A DNA stretch of 61,076 nt, taken from the NCBI RefSeq assembly GCF_009377235.1, contig NZ_VMNX01000023.1, positions 1 through 61,076 of the forward strand, read 5' to 3'. This document shows positions 1 to 10,936 of this stretch, piece after piece. A program made the position numbers and the translations under genes. The notes beneath the pieces were generated by a model. That model had not been told where the DNA came from and did no database searches. It saw nothing but the letters and a program-made list of their open reading frames with translations. Numbering within the stretch: the first letter of the stretch is position 1; each line of letters begins with the position of its first letter. The DNA is from Streptomyces acidicola. Lineage in GTDB: Bacteria; Actinomycetota; Actinomycetes; Streptomycetales; Streptomycetaceae.

Positions 1-2341
<2,341 letters not shown>

Positions 2342-2390
2342 CCCACACCAGCACCACCAGCACCACCAGCGGGCCGAGAGTCCGCACCCC

Positions 2391-2426
2391 GCCGCCCCGG
2401 CCGGAAGCATTTCCGACCGGGGCGGC
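2391..2426 (+). terminator. Rho-independent-like terminator after idh
   Basis: Two 16-base arms (2391-2406 and 2411-2426) pair with a single mismatch around a GCAT loop and are followed by TTCT. The position, 50 bases after the idh stop, fits transcription termination. Confidence 0.85.
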
Positions 2427-2676
2427 TTCTGCGTTGGGTGACCGACTTACGGCAAGCCGAGGAATCGGAACATCAACTCGACCCCGACATAACTCAATCA
2501 AATTCAGCAACGTTATTGGACACAACACGTACCGGCAACCACAAGAAACGACGCCATAACACCCCGGTCGCGGCTCACCAGTATCCTGGTCGGGCACAGT
2601 TCCGGCACTCCTCGGGCATTCCGGACCCGCACGGCACGGCCGAGGATGTTGCCAATGAGAGACGGGGGATTTTCTG
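2427..2676. promoter_or_regulatory. Lower-GC leader before the LuxR-type regulator
   Basis: About 250 bases with visibly more A and T than the flanking genes. A frame open from 2438 to 2680 exists here, but its composition and lack of any family resemblance argue against coding. GGGGGA at about 2664 precedes the TTG at 2677. The AT-richness suggests a promoter-bearing leader; no clear operator was found. Confidence 0.4.
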
Positions 2677-3462
2677 TTGACGGACGTATTCCGAACTTCA
2701 AAGGTTTCCAAATTATCTCACGGTCGCGCGAGGAAACCTGTGGGACTCGGGGAACTCGACCGTAAAGTCGGTCGTGGAGCGGCGGCCACCGTATCCACGA
2801 GCACCGTCCGGGTGATCGTGTACGACCCCAACTTCCTGACCCTGGCTGGACTCGCCTCACTCTTTCGCAACGAGCCGAGCATCCAGTTGGTGGGGCAGTT
2901 CTTCGACCGGCAGGAATGCGTGAGGACCGTCCAGACCTGCACCGCGGACGTCATCACCGTATGCATCGACCACCTCTCGGCACCGGAGACCTCGGCACTC
3001 GTCGGCGACCTGATCGCGGCGGCAGCGGATGTCTCTCCGTATGTCGTGGCGATGTCCATGGCCGACACGGGAGCCTCCGCATACGAGGCGCTGCGGGCCG
3101 GTGCTCGGGGCGTGATCCTCAAGAACTGCCCCACACGCCGTCTGGTGAACGAGATCATGACCGTCGCGGACGGGGGAACCGCACTGCCGGAGAGCATGAT
3201 GCAGGCCTTGCTCGACAGCAGCGCACCGAGCGATGCGGCATGGTTCTCCGCCAGGGCGGAAGGACAGACGAGGCTGACCTCCCGTCAGAGGGAGGTACTG
3301 GCGCTGGTGGCCCGGGGGTTGTCCAACTCCGAGATCGCCGGTTCTCTGGGCGTGAGCAGGTCCACGGTGAAGAGTCACGTCTCCGCCATGCTGCGCGTCC
3401 TGGACCTGCGGGACCGGACACAACTCATCGTCTACGCGCACCGAGTCCTGACATCGATCTGA
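2677..3462 (+). CDS. Atypical NarL/LuxR-family response regulator
   Basis: DNA-binding regulator with an N-terminal receiver domain (about residues 48-165) and a C-terminal LuxR-type helix-turn-helix (about 197-258, LTSRQREVLALVARGLSN, then SRSTVKSH). The receiver looks degenerate. The usual paired acidic residues after the first strand read YDPN, and the phospho-acceptor position (DVITVC, where families have DVVLLD) appears to be Cys. The conserved Lys (VILKN) is kept. Such receivers often respond to ligands or partners rather than phosphorylation, which is inference here. No sensor kinase is adjacent. Two starts are plausible: TTG at 2677 (261 residues) with GGGGGA upstream, or GTG at 2740 behind GAGGAA. 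Only the longer form contains a TTA leucine codon (2713-2715), which in Streptomyces would imply bldA dependence. Confidence 0.85.
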   Translation: MTDVFRTSKVSKLSHGRARKPVGLGELDRKVGRGAAATVSTSTVRVIVYDPNFLTLAGLASLFRNEPSIQLVGQFFDRQECVRTVQTCTADVITVCIDHLSAPETSALVGDLIAAAADVSPYVVAMSMADTGASAYEALRAGARGVILKNCPTRRLVNEIMTVADGGTALPESMMQALLDSSAPSDAAWFSARAEGQTRLTSRQREVLALVARGLSNSEIAGSLGVSRSTVKSHVSAMLRVLDLRDRTQLIVYAHRVLTSI

Positions 3463-3601
3463 CATCGACTGACGGCGCGCGGGGCGGCCTGGCCGAGGGG
3501 CCGACGGGATCACACCGTCGGCCCGTGCCATCCGCCCCTCACCGGTGTCGTGGCCGCTTATGATTCCCGGACCACGACCCGGAGACGGCCGAAGGACACC
3601 G

Positions 3602-3952
3602 ATGAATGTCGCGTTGACCGTGCTCGCCCCGGCACTCGGCCTCCTGTTCCTGTCGACCGGCGGCGTCAAGGTGCTGGGAATCCGGCAGTCGTTGGAGGTC
3701 CGCGACCAGTTGGGCCTCGTGCCCGCCCTGTGGCCCGTCATCGGTGGTCTGGAACTGGCCGGTGGCAGCGGCCTGATGCTCGGTCTGCTGGCCCCGCCGC
3801 TCGGGCTGGCGTCGTCGATCGGCCTTCTGGCGTTGATGATCGGCGCGCTCACCACTCGGCTGAGGGCGCGTGCGCCGTTCCCCACACTGCTCGTCGACGC
3901 GGCGGTACTGGTCTCCGTCGCGTCGACGGCAGCGCTGTTCGTGGCGGCCTGA
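3602..3952 (+). CDS. DoxX-family small membrane protein
   Basis: A 116-residue protein with about four hydrophobic segments, starting at the ATG behind GAAGGAC. The first segment with STGGVKVLG, then GLELAGGSGLMLGLL, matches the DoxX/DoxD-like family of small integral membrane proteins, whose biochemical role is mostly undefined (some act with oxidoreductases or thiol stress). It follows the LuxR gene by 140 bases on the same strand and converges on the MmpL gene 18 bases later. Function is not resolved by context. Confidence 0.8.
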   Translation: MNVALTVLAPALGLLFLSTGGVKVLGIRQSLEVRDQLGLVPALWPVIGGLELAGGSGLMLGLLAPPLGLASSIGLLALMIGALTTRLRARAPFPTLLVDAAVLVSVASTAALFVAA

Positions 3953-3970
3953 CGAGGGGCTCCTCGTCGC

Positions 3971-6190
3971 TCAGACCGTGGTCGTTTCGGACGCTGTGGC
4001 GGCCCGGCCCCGCGCGGCCGGGACTTCGGCGTTCTCTCTGATCCCGTACGTGGCGTAGAAGCGGCGCAACGGGCGCGGCGCCCACCAGTTGGCGTCACCG
4101 AGAATCCTCATCGTGGCCGGCACCAGGACCATCCGGACCAGTGTGGCGTCCACGAAGATGGCGACGGTCATTCCGATGCCGATGAGTTTGAGGAAGCTCA
4201 CGCCTCCGGTGGTGAACGTCGCGACCACCACGATCAGCAGGAGCGCGGCAGCCGTGATGATCCCTCCGGTGCGCTGCATTCCGACCATGACGGACCTGGC
4301 GTTGTCACCGCTCACGTCCCACTCCTCCCGCACCCGGGAGAGCAGGAACACCTCGTAGTCGGTGGCCAGCCCGAAGAGCAGCACCAGGATCAGGACGAGA
4401 TTGCTGGCTTCGACGGGCCGCGCGGTGAACCCCAGGATTCCCGCCAGGTGGCCGTCCTGGAAGCTCCACACCACCGCGCCGAATGCCGCACCGATCGACA
4501 CCAGATTCATCAGGACGGCCTTGATGGGCATCAGGACCGATCCGAAGGCGAAGAAGAGCATCACCAGCGTCACGCCGACCACCGTGAGCGCCAGCCAGGG
4601 CAGCCCGTCGGCGATGGCGTCCATCTGGTCGTTGACCTGGGCGGCCAGGCCGGACACATGCAGTGAGGTGCCCTCGGGTGGTGCGAGTCGGTCAAGTTCC
4701 CGGGCCAGTGCGCGGGTTCCGGGCCCCTGTTCCCCGTCCGTTGCCTTCACCTGGAGGAGGGTCCCTCCGCCCTCGGTGGCGATCGGGGTCACCGAGGCCA
4801 CGTGGTCCATGCGCTTGACGGCACCACTGACAGTTTCCGCCGCGGTACGCCCGCCTCCGTCGACCATCAGCAGGAGCGTCCCGTCGGCGCCGCCGGGGAA
4901 CTCCGACTTCAGTGTCTCCGCGACCACACGGCTCTCCGTGCCCGCGGGCAGGACCCGCTCGTCCACGGTCTCGAAGGTGGCGTGGAGGAAGGGCGTGGCC
5001 GCAACGATCAGCACGGCCAGGACTCCGACCAGCCATGCCGCGGGCCTACGCATGACGGCGGAGCCGACCCTCGCCCACATGCCGAGGCCATCGCCTCCGC
5101 TCGTGTCGCCGCTCGTATCCCCGTTCGTGTCCTCGCTCGTGTCCCGGCGGCGGGGTCCGCGGCGGCCCCGAATGCTCAGAGCGTCGATGCGCCTGCCGAG
5201 GACGACCAGGACGGCCGGCAGCACCACCAGCGCGCTGACGATCGCCACCCCGATCGCGGCGCCGCCGCCCAGCGCGATGCCGTGCAGGAACGGCAACGGA
5301 ACGATCAGCAGTCCGGCGAGGGCCAGGAGCACCGTCGCACCGGACACGACCACGGTCCGTCCCGCCGTGGCCATGGTGCGTACGACGGCTGTCCGTTCGT
5401 CGGCCCCGGCCGCGAGCTCCTCCCGGAATCTGCTGACGATGAACAGCGAGTAGTCGATGGCCAGACCCAGCCCGATGATGGTGATCACGTTGATGGCGAA
5501 GACCGAGATGTCGGTGACGTAGGTCAGTAGCCTGGTGATGGTGAAACCGCCGAGCACCGCGAGCACGCCCACGACGAGCGGCATGGAGGCCGCGACGACA
5601 CCCCCGAAGATGATCAGCATGAGCACCGTGAGGATCGGTGTCGCGATGATCTCCGCAGTGAGGATTCCCTCTTCGGTCTTCTTGTTGAAGTCCCCGAGCG
5701 CCGCCTCCCGGCCGCCGACGAGCGTCGTCGTTCCGGGGACGGGGAGCAGTTCCTCGACCTTCTCGAACTGGTCGGCACGTGTCTCCTCGTCCGTGCCGAC
5801 CAGGCTGATCACCGCGAAGGTGGAGTGTTCGTCCCGGGAAACGAATGCCGGAGCACGGGTGCCGAAGTAGGACCGTACGTCGGCGACCTCCCTGCGCTCC
5901 GCGATGGCGGAGAGCTTGTCCCGCACGGGGTCGGTGAAGGACGCGTCGTCGATCGTGGACCGGTCGGACGTGTAGACCACCACGACGTCGGCGTTCTGCC
6001 TGCCGAATTCCTTCTCGATACGCCGTTCCGCCTCGGCGCTCGGACCGTGCTCGGGGTAGAACCCGCCGTCGCTCAGCGAATCGACGACGCGTGTGCCCCA
6101 GACTCCTCCGACAGCGAGGACCCCGACGGCCAACGCGATGACCAGCCAGCGTGCTCGGACGACCAGGCCGCCCAGCCGTGCGAACATCAA
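3971..6190 (-). CDS. MMPL/RND-family membrane transporter
   Basis: Predicted inner-membrane exporter of 739 residues with the duplicated RND layout: one N-terminal membrane helix, a large extracytoplasmic loop (about 45-190), a bundle of helices, a second loop, then a second bundle, about 12 helices in all. The Asp-Tyr pairs expected for MmpL proton relay are visible in both halves (GLAIDYSLFIVSRFREE and FGLATDYEVFLLSRVREE). MMPL proteins commonly export lipids or hydrophobic metabolites. The acyl-CoA dehydrogenase gene lies 52 bases upstream on the same strand, so they are probably one operon and the substrate may be acyl-derived (inference). The loop between the halves carries a tandem repeat (DTS-type, 5100-5147). 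Confidence 0.93.
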   Translation of the reverse strand: MMFARLGGLVVRARWLVIALAVGVLAVGGVWGTRVVDSLSDGGFYPEHGPSAEAERRIEKEFGRQNADVVVVYTSDRSTIDDASFTDPVRDKLSAIAERREVADVRSYFGTRAPAFVSRDEHSTFAVISLVGTDEETRADQFEKVEELLPVPGTTTLVGGREAALGDFNKKTEEGILTAEIIATPILTVLMLIIFGGVVAASMPLVVGVLAVLGGFTITRLLTYVTDISVFAINVITIIGLGLAIDYSLFIVSRFREELAAGADERTAVVRTMATAGRTVVVSGATVLLALAGLLIVPLPFLHGIALGGGAAIGVAIVSALVVLPAVLVVLGRRIDALSIRGRRGPRRRDTSEDTNGDTSGDTSGGDGLGMWARVGSAVMRRPAAWLVGVLAVLIVAATPFLHATFETVDERVLPAGTESRVVAETLKSEFPGGADGTLLLMVDGGGRTAAETVSGAVKRMDHVASVTPIATEGGGTLLQVKATDGEQGPGTRALARELDRLAPPEGTSLHVSGLAAQVNDQMDAIADGLPWLALTVVGVTLVMLFFAFGSVLMPIKAVLMNLVSIGAAFGAVVWSFQDGHLAGILGFTARPVEASNLVLILVLLFGLATDYEVFLLSRVREEWDVSGDNARSVMVGMQRTGGIITAAALLLIVVVATFTTGGVSFLKLIGIGMTVAIFVDATLVRMVLVPATMRILGDANWWAPRPLRRFYATYGIRENAEVPAARGRAATASETTTV
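5100..5147. repeat. 12-bp in-frame tandem repeat inside the MmpL gene
   Basis: Four imperfect 12-base units (5100-5111, 5112-5123, 5124-5135, 5136-5147) encode a DTSE/DTNG/DTSG/DTSG stretch in the cytoplasmic loop joining the two halves of the transporter. Unit length keeps the frame, so copy number can vary without breaking the protein. Confidence 0.8.
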
Positions 6191-6242
6191 ACCGCACCTT
6201 TCACATGGGGACCAAGGCGGTGGGGACGGGAAACGCGGCCCG

Positions 6243-7880
6243 TCAAGGCCGGCTCAGCAGCGCGTCGAGCTGTCGGTCCTCTCCGGCCAGGCTCTGCTGG
6301 ACATCCCCGATCTCCCTCGCGTAGTCGGCGATCCGCTCGGAGAGAAAGGCGGCGTCGAGCACCTCGAACTGCCGCTTTGTGTCGCCGGCTTGCTGAACAC
6401 GGTCATGGAGCTGCCGGCCCGCCCAGAACGCGGTGTACCGGTCGAGTTCGGTACCGGTGCGGTGCTCGGTGTACTCCGTCATGGCGGACAACAGTCCCCA
6501 GCAGGCCAGCTCGCCCGTGATGCTGGCAAGAATGTGCTTGTCGCGGAGAGCGGCCCGCAGCCCCCGGTCCGCTGCGGGCAGTCCGGCCACCAGGCGGTCG
6601 TAGGTCTTTCCGAGCAGTTCCATGGTCCCCACGGCACGGTATCGGCCGGAAACGAGCTCGATGAGATTCCGTGGTTCCTTGGAGATGACGGACCCCATGT
6701 ACACGGTGAGTGTCTCCGTGGCGCCCTCGAAGATGCGCAGCAGCCTGATGTCCCGGAAAAGCTGTCCGATGACGTTCGTGTCGAGGTATCCGCGCCCGCC
6801 GAGGAGTTGCACGGACCAGTCCGCGACCCGGAACGCCAGCTCGGTGGCCAGGATCTTGCAGGCCGAATACAGCTCCGGTGAGACCTCACGACCGGAGTCC
6901 AGGTCATGGGCGACCTGTTGGACGAGGATCTCGACCGCGCGGGTCGCCGCCACGCACTCGCTGAGGATCTGCTGGACGCGGCCGTTGTGGAGCAGTGTGC
7001 CCGTGGCCACGTGCCTGCGTGCGGCGAACCGGCCGGTGAGCTGCAGACAGCGCTTCATGACACCGACGCACGCACCGCCCAGCATGCCGCGTCCCCCGTA
7101 GAACGCGCTCTGGGCCACGGCCATCCCCTGGCCTTCGGCGCCGAGCAGCGCCTCGGACGGCAGTCGCAGGTTCGAGATGTCGATGCGGTTCTGCGGAAAC
7201 GCCTTCATGCCGAGGGTGACGGCTTCCGGACCGGGCACGAACCCGTCGCTGTGTCCCTCCACGAGGAACGCCGACAGTCCCGTGGGCCGCCCCTGCTCGT
7301 CCGTGGTCTTCGCCACCAGGTTCACATGGCCGGCCCAGGCGCCCAGGCTGATCCAGCACTTCCGCCCGTTCACCACGTAGCCGCCGGGCACCGCGGTGGC
7401 CGTCGTCGTGATGCCCTGCACATTCGATCCGGCGCCGGGTTCACTGACCGCGAGGGTTGCCAGGCTCCTGCCCCGGGCGATCTCCGGCAGGACCATCGCC
7501 TTGGTCCTGTCGTCACCGAACACACGGATCGGCGTCACTCCGATCGCGTTGTGCACGCCCGCGATGAGCGCGAGATTGGTGTCCATGACCGCCGCCTGGG
7601 CTATGACGCGGTAGGCGTCGGCATGGGAGAGTTCCAGGCCTCCATACTTCTGAGCGACCTGGAGTCCGAACAGTCCGGCCTTTCCCAGATCGAGAATCGC
7701 GGCCGGTGTCACACTGCGCCGGTCGTCCATCAGCGCCGAATTGACGCGTCCCTCCGCGTATTTACGCAGAAATGACATCAGCCGTTCCGCACGGGCGGCG
7801 CTGCCCGTATCCGCGACGGCGGGCAGCGAATCGTGCTCTCCTTTCAGAGGAGACGGGGGCAACATCTGTTCGACGGTCAT
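6243..7880 (-). CDS. Acyl-CoA dehydrogenase family flavoprotein
   Basis: Predicted FAD enzyme that introduces an alpha-beta double bond into an acyl thioester. At 545 residues it has the full fold: N-terminal helical domain (about 35-150), middle beta domain with LAVSEPGAGSNVQG and NGRKCWISLG (about 155-260), and C-terminal helical domain with QLLGGRGYLDTNVIGQLFRD, then IFEGATETL, where the Glu of the usual YEGT/FEGA position is the expected catalytic base. A further C-terminal extension of about 120 residues follows. The substrate (acyl-CoA or acyl-carrier protein) cannot be read from sequence. It heads an operon with the MMPL transporter. Tandem 20-base repeats lie about 150 bases upstream. 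Confidence 0.92.
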   Translation of the reverse strand: MTVEQMLPPSPLKGEHDSLPAVADTGSAARAERLMSFLRKYAEGRVNSALMDDRRSVTPAAILDLGKAGLFGLQVAQKYGGLELSHADAYRVIAQAAVMDTNLALIAGVHNAIGVTPIRVFGDDRTKAMVLPEIARGRSLATLAVSEPGAGSNVQGITTTATAVPGGYVVNGRKCWISLGAWAGHVNLVAKTTDEQGRPTGLSAFLVEGHSDGFVPGPEAVTLGMKAFPQNRIDISNLRLPSEALLGAEGQGMAVAQSAFYGGRGMLGGACVGVMKRCLQLTGRFAARRHVATGTLLHNGRVQQILSECVAATRAVEILVQQVAHDLDSGREVSPELYSACKILATELAFRVADWSVQLLGGRGYLDTNVIGQLFRDIRLLRIFEGATETLTVYMGSVISKEPRNLIELVSGRYRAVGTMELLGKTYDRLVAGLPAADRGLRAALRDKHILASITGELACWGLLSAMTEYTEHRTGTELDRYTAFWAGRQLHDRVQQAGDTKRQFEVLDAAFLSERIADYAREIGDVQQSLAGEDRQLDALLSRP

Positions 7881-8024
7881 TCGTTCTCCACCGGTAGTTT
7901 CTCCTGAAGCGATTTCGCAGCTTTACGGAAAAGCTACCTGCGCGGGCAAAGGGGAATCTTCCACCGCCGGACGGAAATTCACGTAGTCCCGGCCACCGCG
8001 GAGTCGTTCGCGCGACCTCGTCCC

Positions 8025-8064
8025 AGAGGACAATGCGTGAGACCAGAGCACAACGCGTGAGAGC
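8025..8064. repeat. Two tandem 20-bp repeats upstream of the acyl-CoA dehydrogenase
   Basis: Bases 8025-8044 and 8045-8064 match at 17 of 20 positions; the shared core is GCGTGAGA. The 20-base period is two helical turns and the repeat sits in the 298-base gap upstream of the acyl-CoA dehydrogenase/MmpL operon. It may be a binding site for a regulator acting on one DNA face (inference). Nothing else is recognised in the gap apart from the tRNA terminator at its right end. Confidence 0.55.
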
Positions 8065-8120
8065 GGACGGGACCCCGGGCCATGGTCGGCCGCAGGGATA
8101 CCCCGTCTCGTCCCCACGAA

Positions 8121-8160
8121 CAACAAAGAGGCTGTTCCTGATTACTCAGAAACAGCCTCT
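8121..8160 (-). terminator. Terminator of the first tRNA-Pro gene
   Basis: Fifteen-base arms (8127-8141 and 8146-8160, one G-U pair) surround a four-base loop. On the minus strand the hairpin is followed by TTGTTGTT. It lies 18 bases beyond the tRNA 3' end. Confidence 0.85.
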
Positions 8161-8178
8161 ACCGCGCATGTTCTTAAG

Positions 8179-8252
<74 letters not shown>

Positions 8253-8408
8253 ATGCGCCACCGCGGGTTTCCCGCGCGATCACGTACGACGAGCGTACCT
8301 CACATGAACAGGAACTCTCGCCTCCGTCCCGCACGGGGGGGCACCCCCACCAACCGTCCGCGCCCTGGCGCTTCCGGCCGGTGAGGGGTGCCGTGTCCGG
8401 CCCGGCTG

Positions 8409-9179
8409 TCAGGCGTTGGGGTCGAACGAGATGCCCGACGGCTTGGCCGCCGCGAGGTGGGAGTTGAAGCTGCTGTCCTTCAGACCGAAGTTGGCGCTGC
8501 CGAAGTTGTACGCGCTCAACTTGTCGCGCAGCCCGGCGGGGTAACCGTTCCAGCCGACCAACGGCGGGTACTGCCAGGTGCCCTTGTGGTTCTCCGGCGG
8601 TTCGTCGTTCGAGTTCGCGGGGCGGAAGGCGTGCGTGCTGATGCCGTCCTTGTGGTACACGATCTTCGGGTGGTTGCCGTCCCAGCGGATCTGGTCGCGG
8701 GTGTATATGTTGAAGCTGCCGTGAGCCGAGGTGGCGACGTACTGGGCCTGGTTGTTCTGCACCCACACCACGACGTGCTCCCAGTCGTGGCGGTGGCCGC
8801 CGAGGCTGCTGCCGGCCACGGCCTGGTCCTTCTCGAAGTACAGGCCGTACATGACGGCGCACCAGCCGTTGTTGCACTTGTAGCGGGAGTAGCCGTTGGT
8901 GTTGTCGAGGTCCGAGGCGTCGCGGCACTGGCCGTTGAGGGCGCCCGTCGGGTTGAGGCCTCCGTTGACGGTTCCGTCGGGCCCGATGGCGGGCGTCGAG
9001 TAGCAGCCGTCGGTGTCGTAGTCGTACGCCGGCTGCCATGTCTGCTCGGTGGTGTCCGCGTTGGCAGGCAGGGCCGGGGGCGGGGCTGCGAGCGCGCTAC
9101 CGGGGAAGGCGATCACCAGTGCAACAGCGCTGCCGGAAACGAGGGATGCTCTGCGGAGCCTCCGCGCACGCGTCTTCAA
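8409..9179 (-). CDS. Secreted Nep1-like protein (NLP/NPP1 cytolysin)
   Basis: Member of the necrosis- and ethylene-inducing peptide family, secreted proteins that in plant-associated microbes bind sphingolipids and permeabilise dicot membranes. The diagnostic heptapeptide GHRHDWE is intact at about residues 128-134. Four Cys (about 59, 85, 102, 107) would form two disulfides. A signal peptide is clear: basic MKTRARRLRR, a hydrophobic core, and a cut near ALAA (about 32). I chose the TTG at 9179 because AGGAGG lies six bases upstream; an upstream ATG at 9215 would put a proline-rich stretch before the signal peptide. It is monocistronic, just upstream of tRNA-Pro, and diverges from the glutamine synthetase-like gene. 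Toxicity has not been shown from sequence alone. Confidence 0.93.
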   Translation of the reverse strand: MKTRARRLRRASLVSGSAVALVIAFPGSALAAPPPALPANADTTEQTWQPAYDYDTDGCYSTPAIGPDGTVNGGLNPTGALNGQCRDASDLDNTNGYSRYKCNNGWCAVMYGLYFEKDQAVAGSSLGGHRHDWEHVVVWVQNNQAQYVATSAHGSFNIYTRDQIRWDGNHPKIVYHKDGISTHAFRPANSNDEPPENHKGTWQYPPLVGWNGYPAGLRDKLSAYNFGSANFGLKDSSFNSHLAAAKPSGISFDPNA

Positions 9180-9532
9180 TGCGTCCTCCTGGTCAATCCG
9201 TGGGGGTGGGGGCATTCAAGCAGGATTGACATGCCCAGAACAGTGTTGGTGAACCTCGTTGACGCATCGAAGATCTACGGGTGTCACGGCGATGAAGCGT
9301 CAACCAATAGGCCGGTAGACAAGTTGGACGCAGCTTCCGGATTTCACCCGGTGAGCGAATGGGCTGGGGAGGGCCCCGCCCATGACAGCACCCGTGGAGG
9401 AGGGGCGGCCGCCCCTGGTCCGGTGGCGTGCTCGCACTGGCGTGCCGACTCGGGCTCCCCCGTCGTGGTACCGCGGTTCGGGGCGGTGACCGTGAAACCC
9501 TGAGCGGAGCACCGAGCACGCGAGGAGGACGT
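9180..9532. promoter_or_regulatory. Divergent promoter region, NLP and glutamine synthetase-like genes
   Basis: 353 non-coding bases between divergent genes. An inverted repeat has perfect eight-base arms GTTGACGC (9258-9265) and GCGTCAAC (9297-9304), 31 bases apart, with extra partial symmetry inside. It could be a paired half-site or a hairpin. No other structure was noted. Confidence 0.45.
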
Positions 9533-10936
9533 ATGACGACCCTGGCCGATCCAGTCCCCGGCGGTCGCCCGAAAGACGTCGGGCGGGCCAGGGCCCAGGC
9601 CAAGGACCTGTCCACGAAGGGTGTGCACGGTGTCGTCCTCGCCCATGTCGACACCGCGGGCATCTGCCGGGTGAAGACGATCCCGGTGTCGCGGCTCGCC
9701 TCGGCGTCGGCCTGGGGCGTCGGAATGTCGCCGGTGTTCGACACGTTCCTCGCGGACGACTCGATCGTGTCCACGGACGTGCTCGGCTCCCCTGACGGCG
9801 ATCTGCGCCTCTACCCCGACCTCGACCAGGTCGTGGCCCTGTCCGCCCAGCCCGGCTGGGCGTGGGCCCCGGTCGACCGGATCACTCAGGAAGGGGCGCG
9901 GCACCCGGCGTGCAGCCGTACCTTCCTGCGCCGGATCGTCGCGGACGCGGCCCTGCGTCACAGCATCGAGTTCAAGGCGGCCGTCGAGGTCGAGTGGGCC
10001 GTCGGGCAGGCCGCTGCGCCCGACGACACGTTCGTCCCCGGCGTCACCGGCCCGGCCTACAGCGCCACCCGGCAGGTCGAACTCAGCGACTACACCCTGG
10101 AGTTGCTGACGGCGCTCGCGGCGCAGGGCGTGGAGGTCTACCAGATCCACCCCGAGTACGCGGCCGGTCAGTTCGAGATCTCCGTGGGCGCGCTGGACCC
10201 GGTGGCCGCCGCGGACCGCAGTGTGCTGGTGCGGCAGACCATCCGGGCGGTGTCGCGGCGCCACGGGCTGAGGGCGTCCTTCTCACCGGCTGTCCTCGCC
10301 GAGGGCGTCGGCAACGGCGGGCACATCCACCTCTCCGCATGGCGCAACGGGGTGAACCTGCACGCCGGGGGCGACCGTCGGTACGGCATGACGGCCGAGG
10401 CCGAGTCGTTCGTGGCCGGTCTGCTCACGCATCTCCCGGCACTGACGGCCGTCACCGCCCCGTCCCCGGCCAGCCATCTGCGGCTCAGGCCCTCGCAGTG
10501 GGCGGGGGTGTTCGCCGCCTGGGGTCGCGAGACCCGTGAGACCGCGGTGCGCGTCATCACCGGTATGACGGGACGCCAGAGCCAGGAGGCGAATCTGGAG
10601 GTCAAGCCCGTCGACCTGGCCGCCAATCCCTACCTCGCCCTCGGTTGCCTGATCGCCGCCGGGCTCGACGGCCTGGAGTCGGCCGCGCCCCTGCCCGAGG
10701 AGATCAGCGGGGACCCGGCGCGCCTCGGTGCCGAGGAAGCGGCGGCCCGGGGCGTGCACCGCCTGCCGACGTCGCTGGAGGCTTCCGTCGAGGAGTTCCG
10801 CCGGGACGAGGTGCTGCGCGCCGCGCTGGAGCCGGTCCTGGCCGACGCCGTGATCGCCGTGCGTCAGGGGGAGACCGCGGCCGTGGCCGAACTGGACGAC
10901 GAGCTCGTGGCAGCGGCGTACCGGTGGAAGTACTGA
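9533..10936 (+). CDS. Glutamine synthetase-like ligase (GlnA3/FluG C-terminal type)
   Basis: ATP-dependent ligase of the class-I glutamine synthetase fold, 467 residues, starting at ATG behind GAGGAGGAC. Visible active-site stretches: EVEWAVG, the HPEYAAGQFEIS segment (about 205-215), GNGGHIHLSAW (about 260), and RLRPSQWAGVFAAWGRETRE (about 320). Actinomycetes have several such paralogs that gamma-glutamylate amines or polyamines rather than ammonia, and fungal FluG carries this domain fused to an amidohydrolase. The very next gene, overlapping in translation, is an amidohydrolase, so this looks like a two-gene FluG. Acceptor substrate is unknown; true glutamine synthesis is unlikely but not excluded. 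Confidence 0.88.
   Translation: MTTLADPVPGGRPKDVGRARAQAKDLSTKGVHGVVLAHVDTAGICRVKTIPVSRLASASAWGVGMSPVFDTFLADDSIVSTDVLGSPDGDLRLYPDLDQVVALSAQPGWAWAPVDRITQEGARHPACSRTFLRRIVADAALRHSIEFKAAVEVEWAVGQAAAPDDTFVPGVTGPAYSATRQVELSDYTLELLTALAAQGVEVYQIHPEYAAGQFEISVGALDPVAAADRSVLVRQTIRAVSRRHGLRASFSPAVLAEGVGNGGHIHLSAWRNGVNLHAGGDRRYGMTAEAESFVAGLLTHLPALTAVTAPSPASHLRLRPSQWAGVFAAWGRETRETAVRVITGMTGRQSQEANLEVKPVDLAANPYLALGCLIAAGLDGLESAAPLPEEISGDPARLGAEEAAARGVHRLPTSLEASVEEFRRDEVLRAALEPVLADAVIAVRQGETAAVAELDDELVAAAYRWKY

Noticed and set aside
2438..2680. 80-codon open frame between idh and the LuxR gene
   Set aside because: Lower-GC leader sequence, no ribosome site, no family resemblance, and it ends across the start of the regulator.
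2857..4098. 413-codon minus-strand open frame
   Set aside because: Lies opposite the LuxR and DoxX genes; Arg/Pro-rich antisense composition typical of GC-rich shadows.
4362..5530. Long plus-strand frames opposite the MmpL gene
   Set aside because: Low-complexity Ser/Thr/Arg/Pro translation, no motifs, and the opposite strand carries an obvious transporter.
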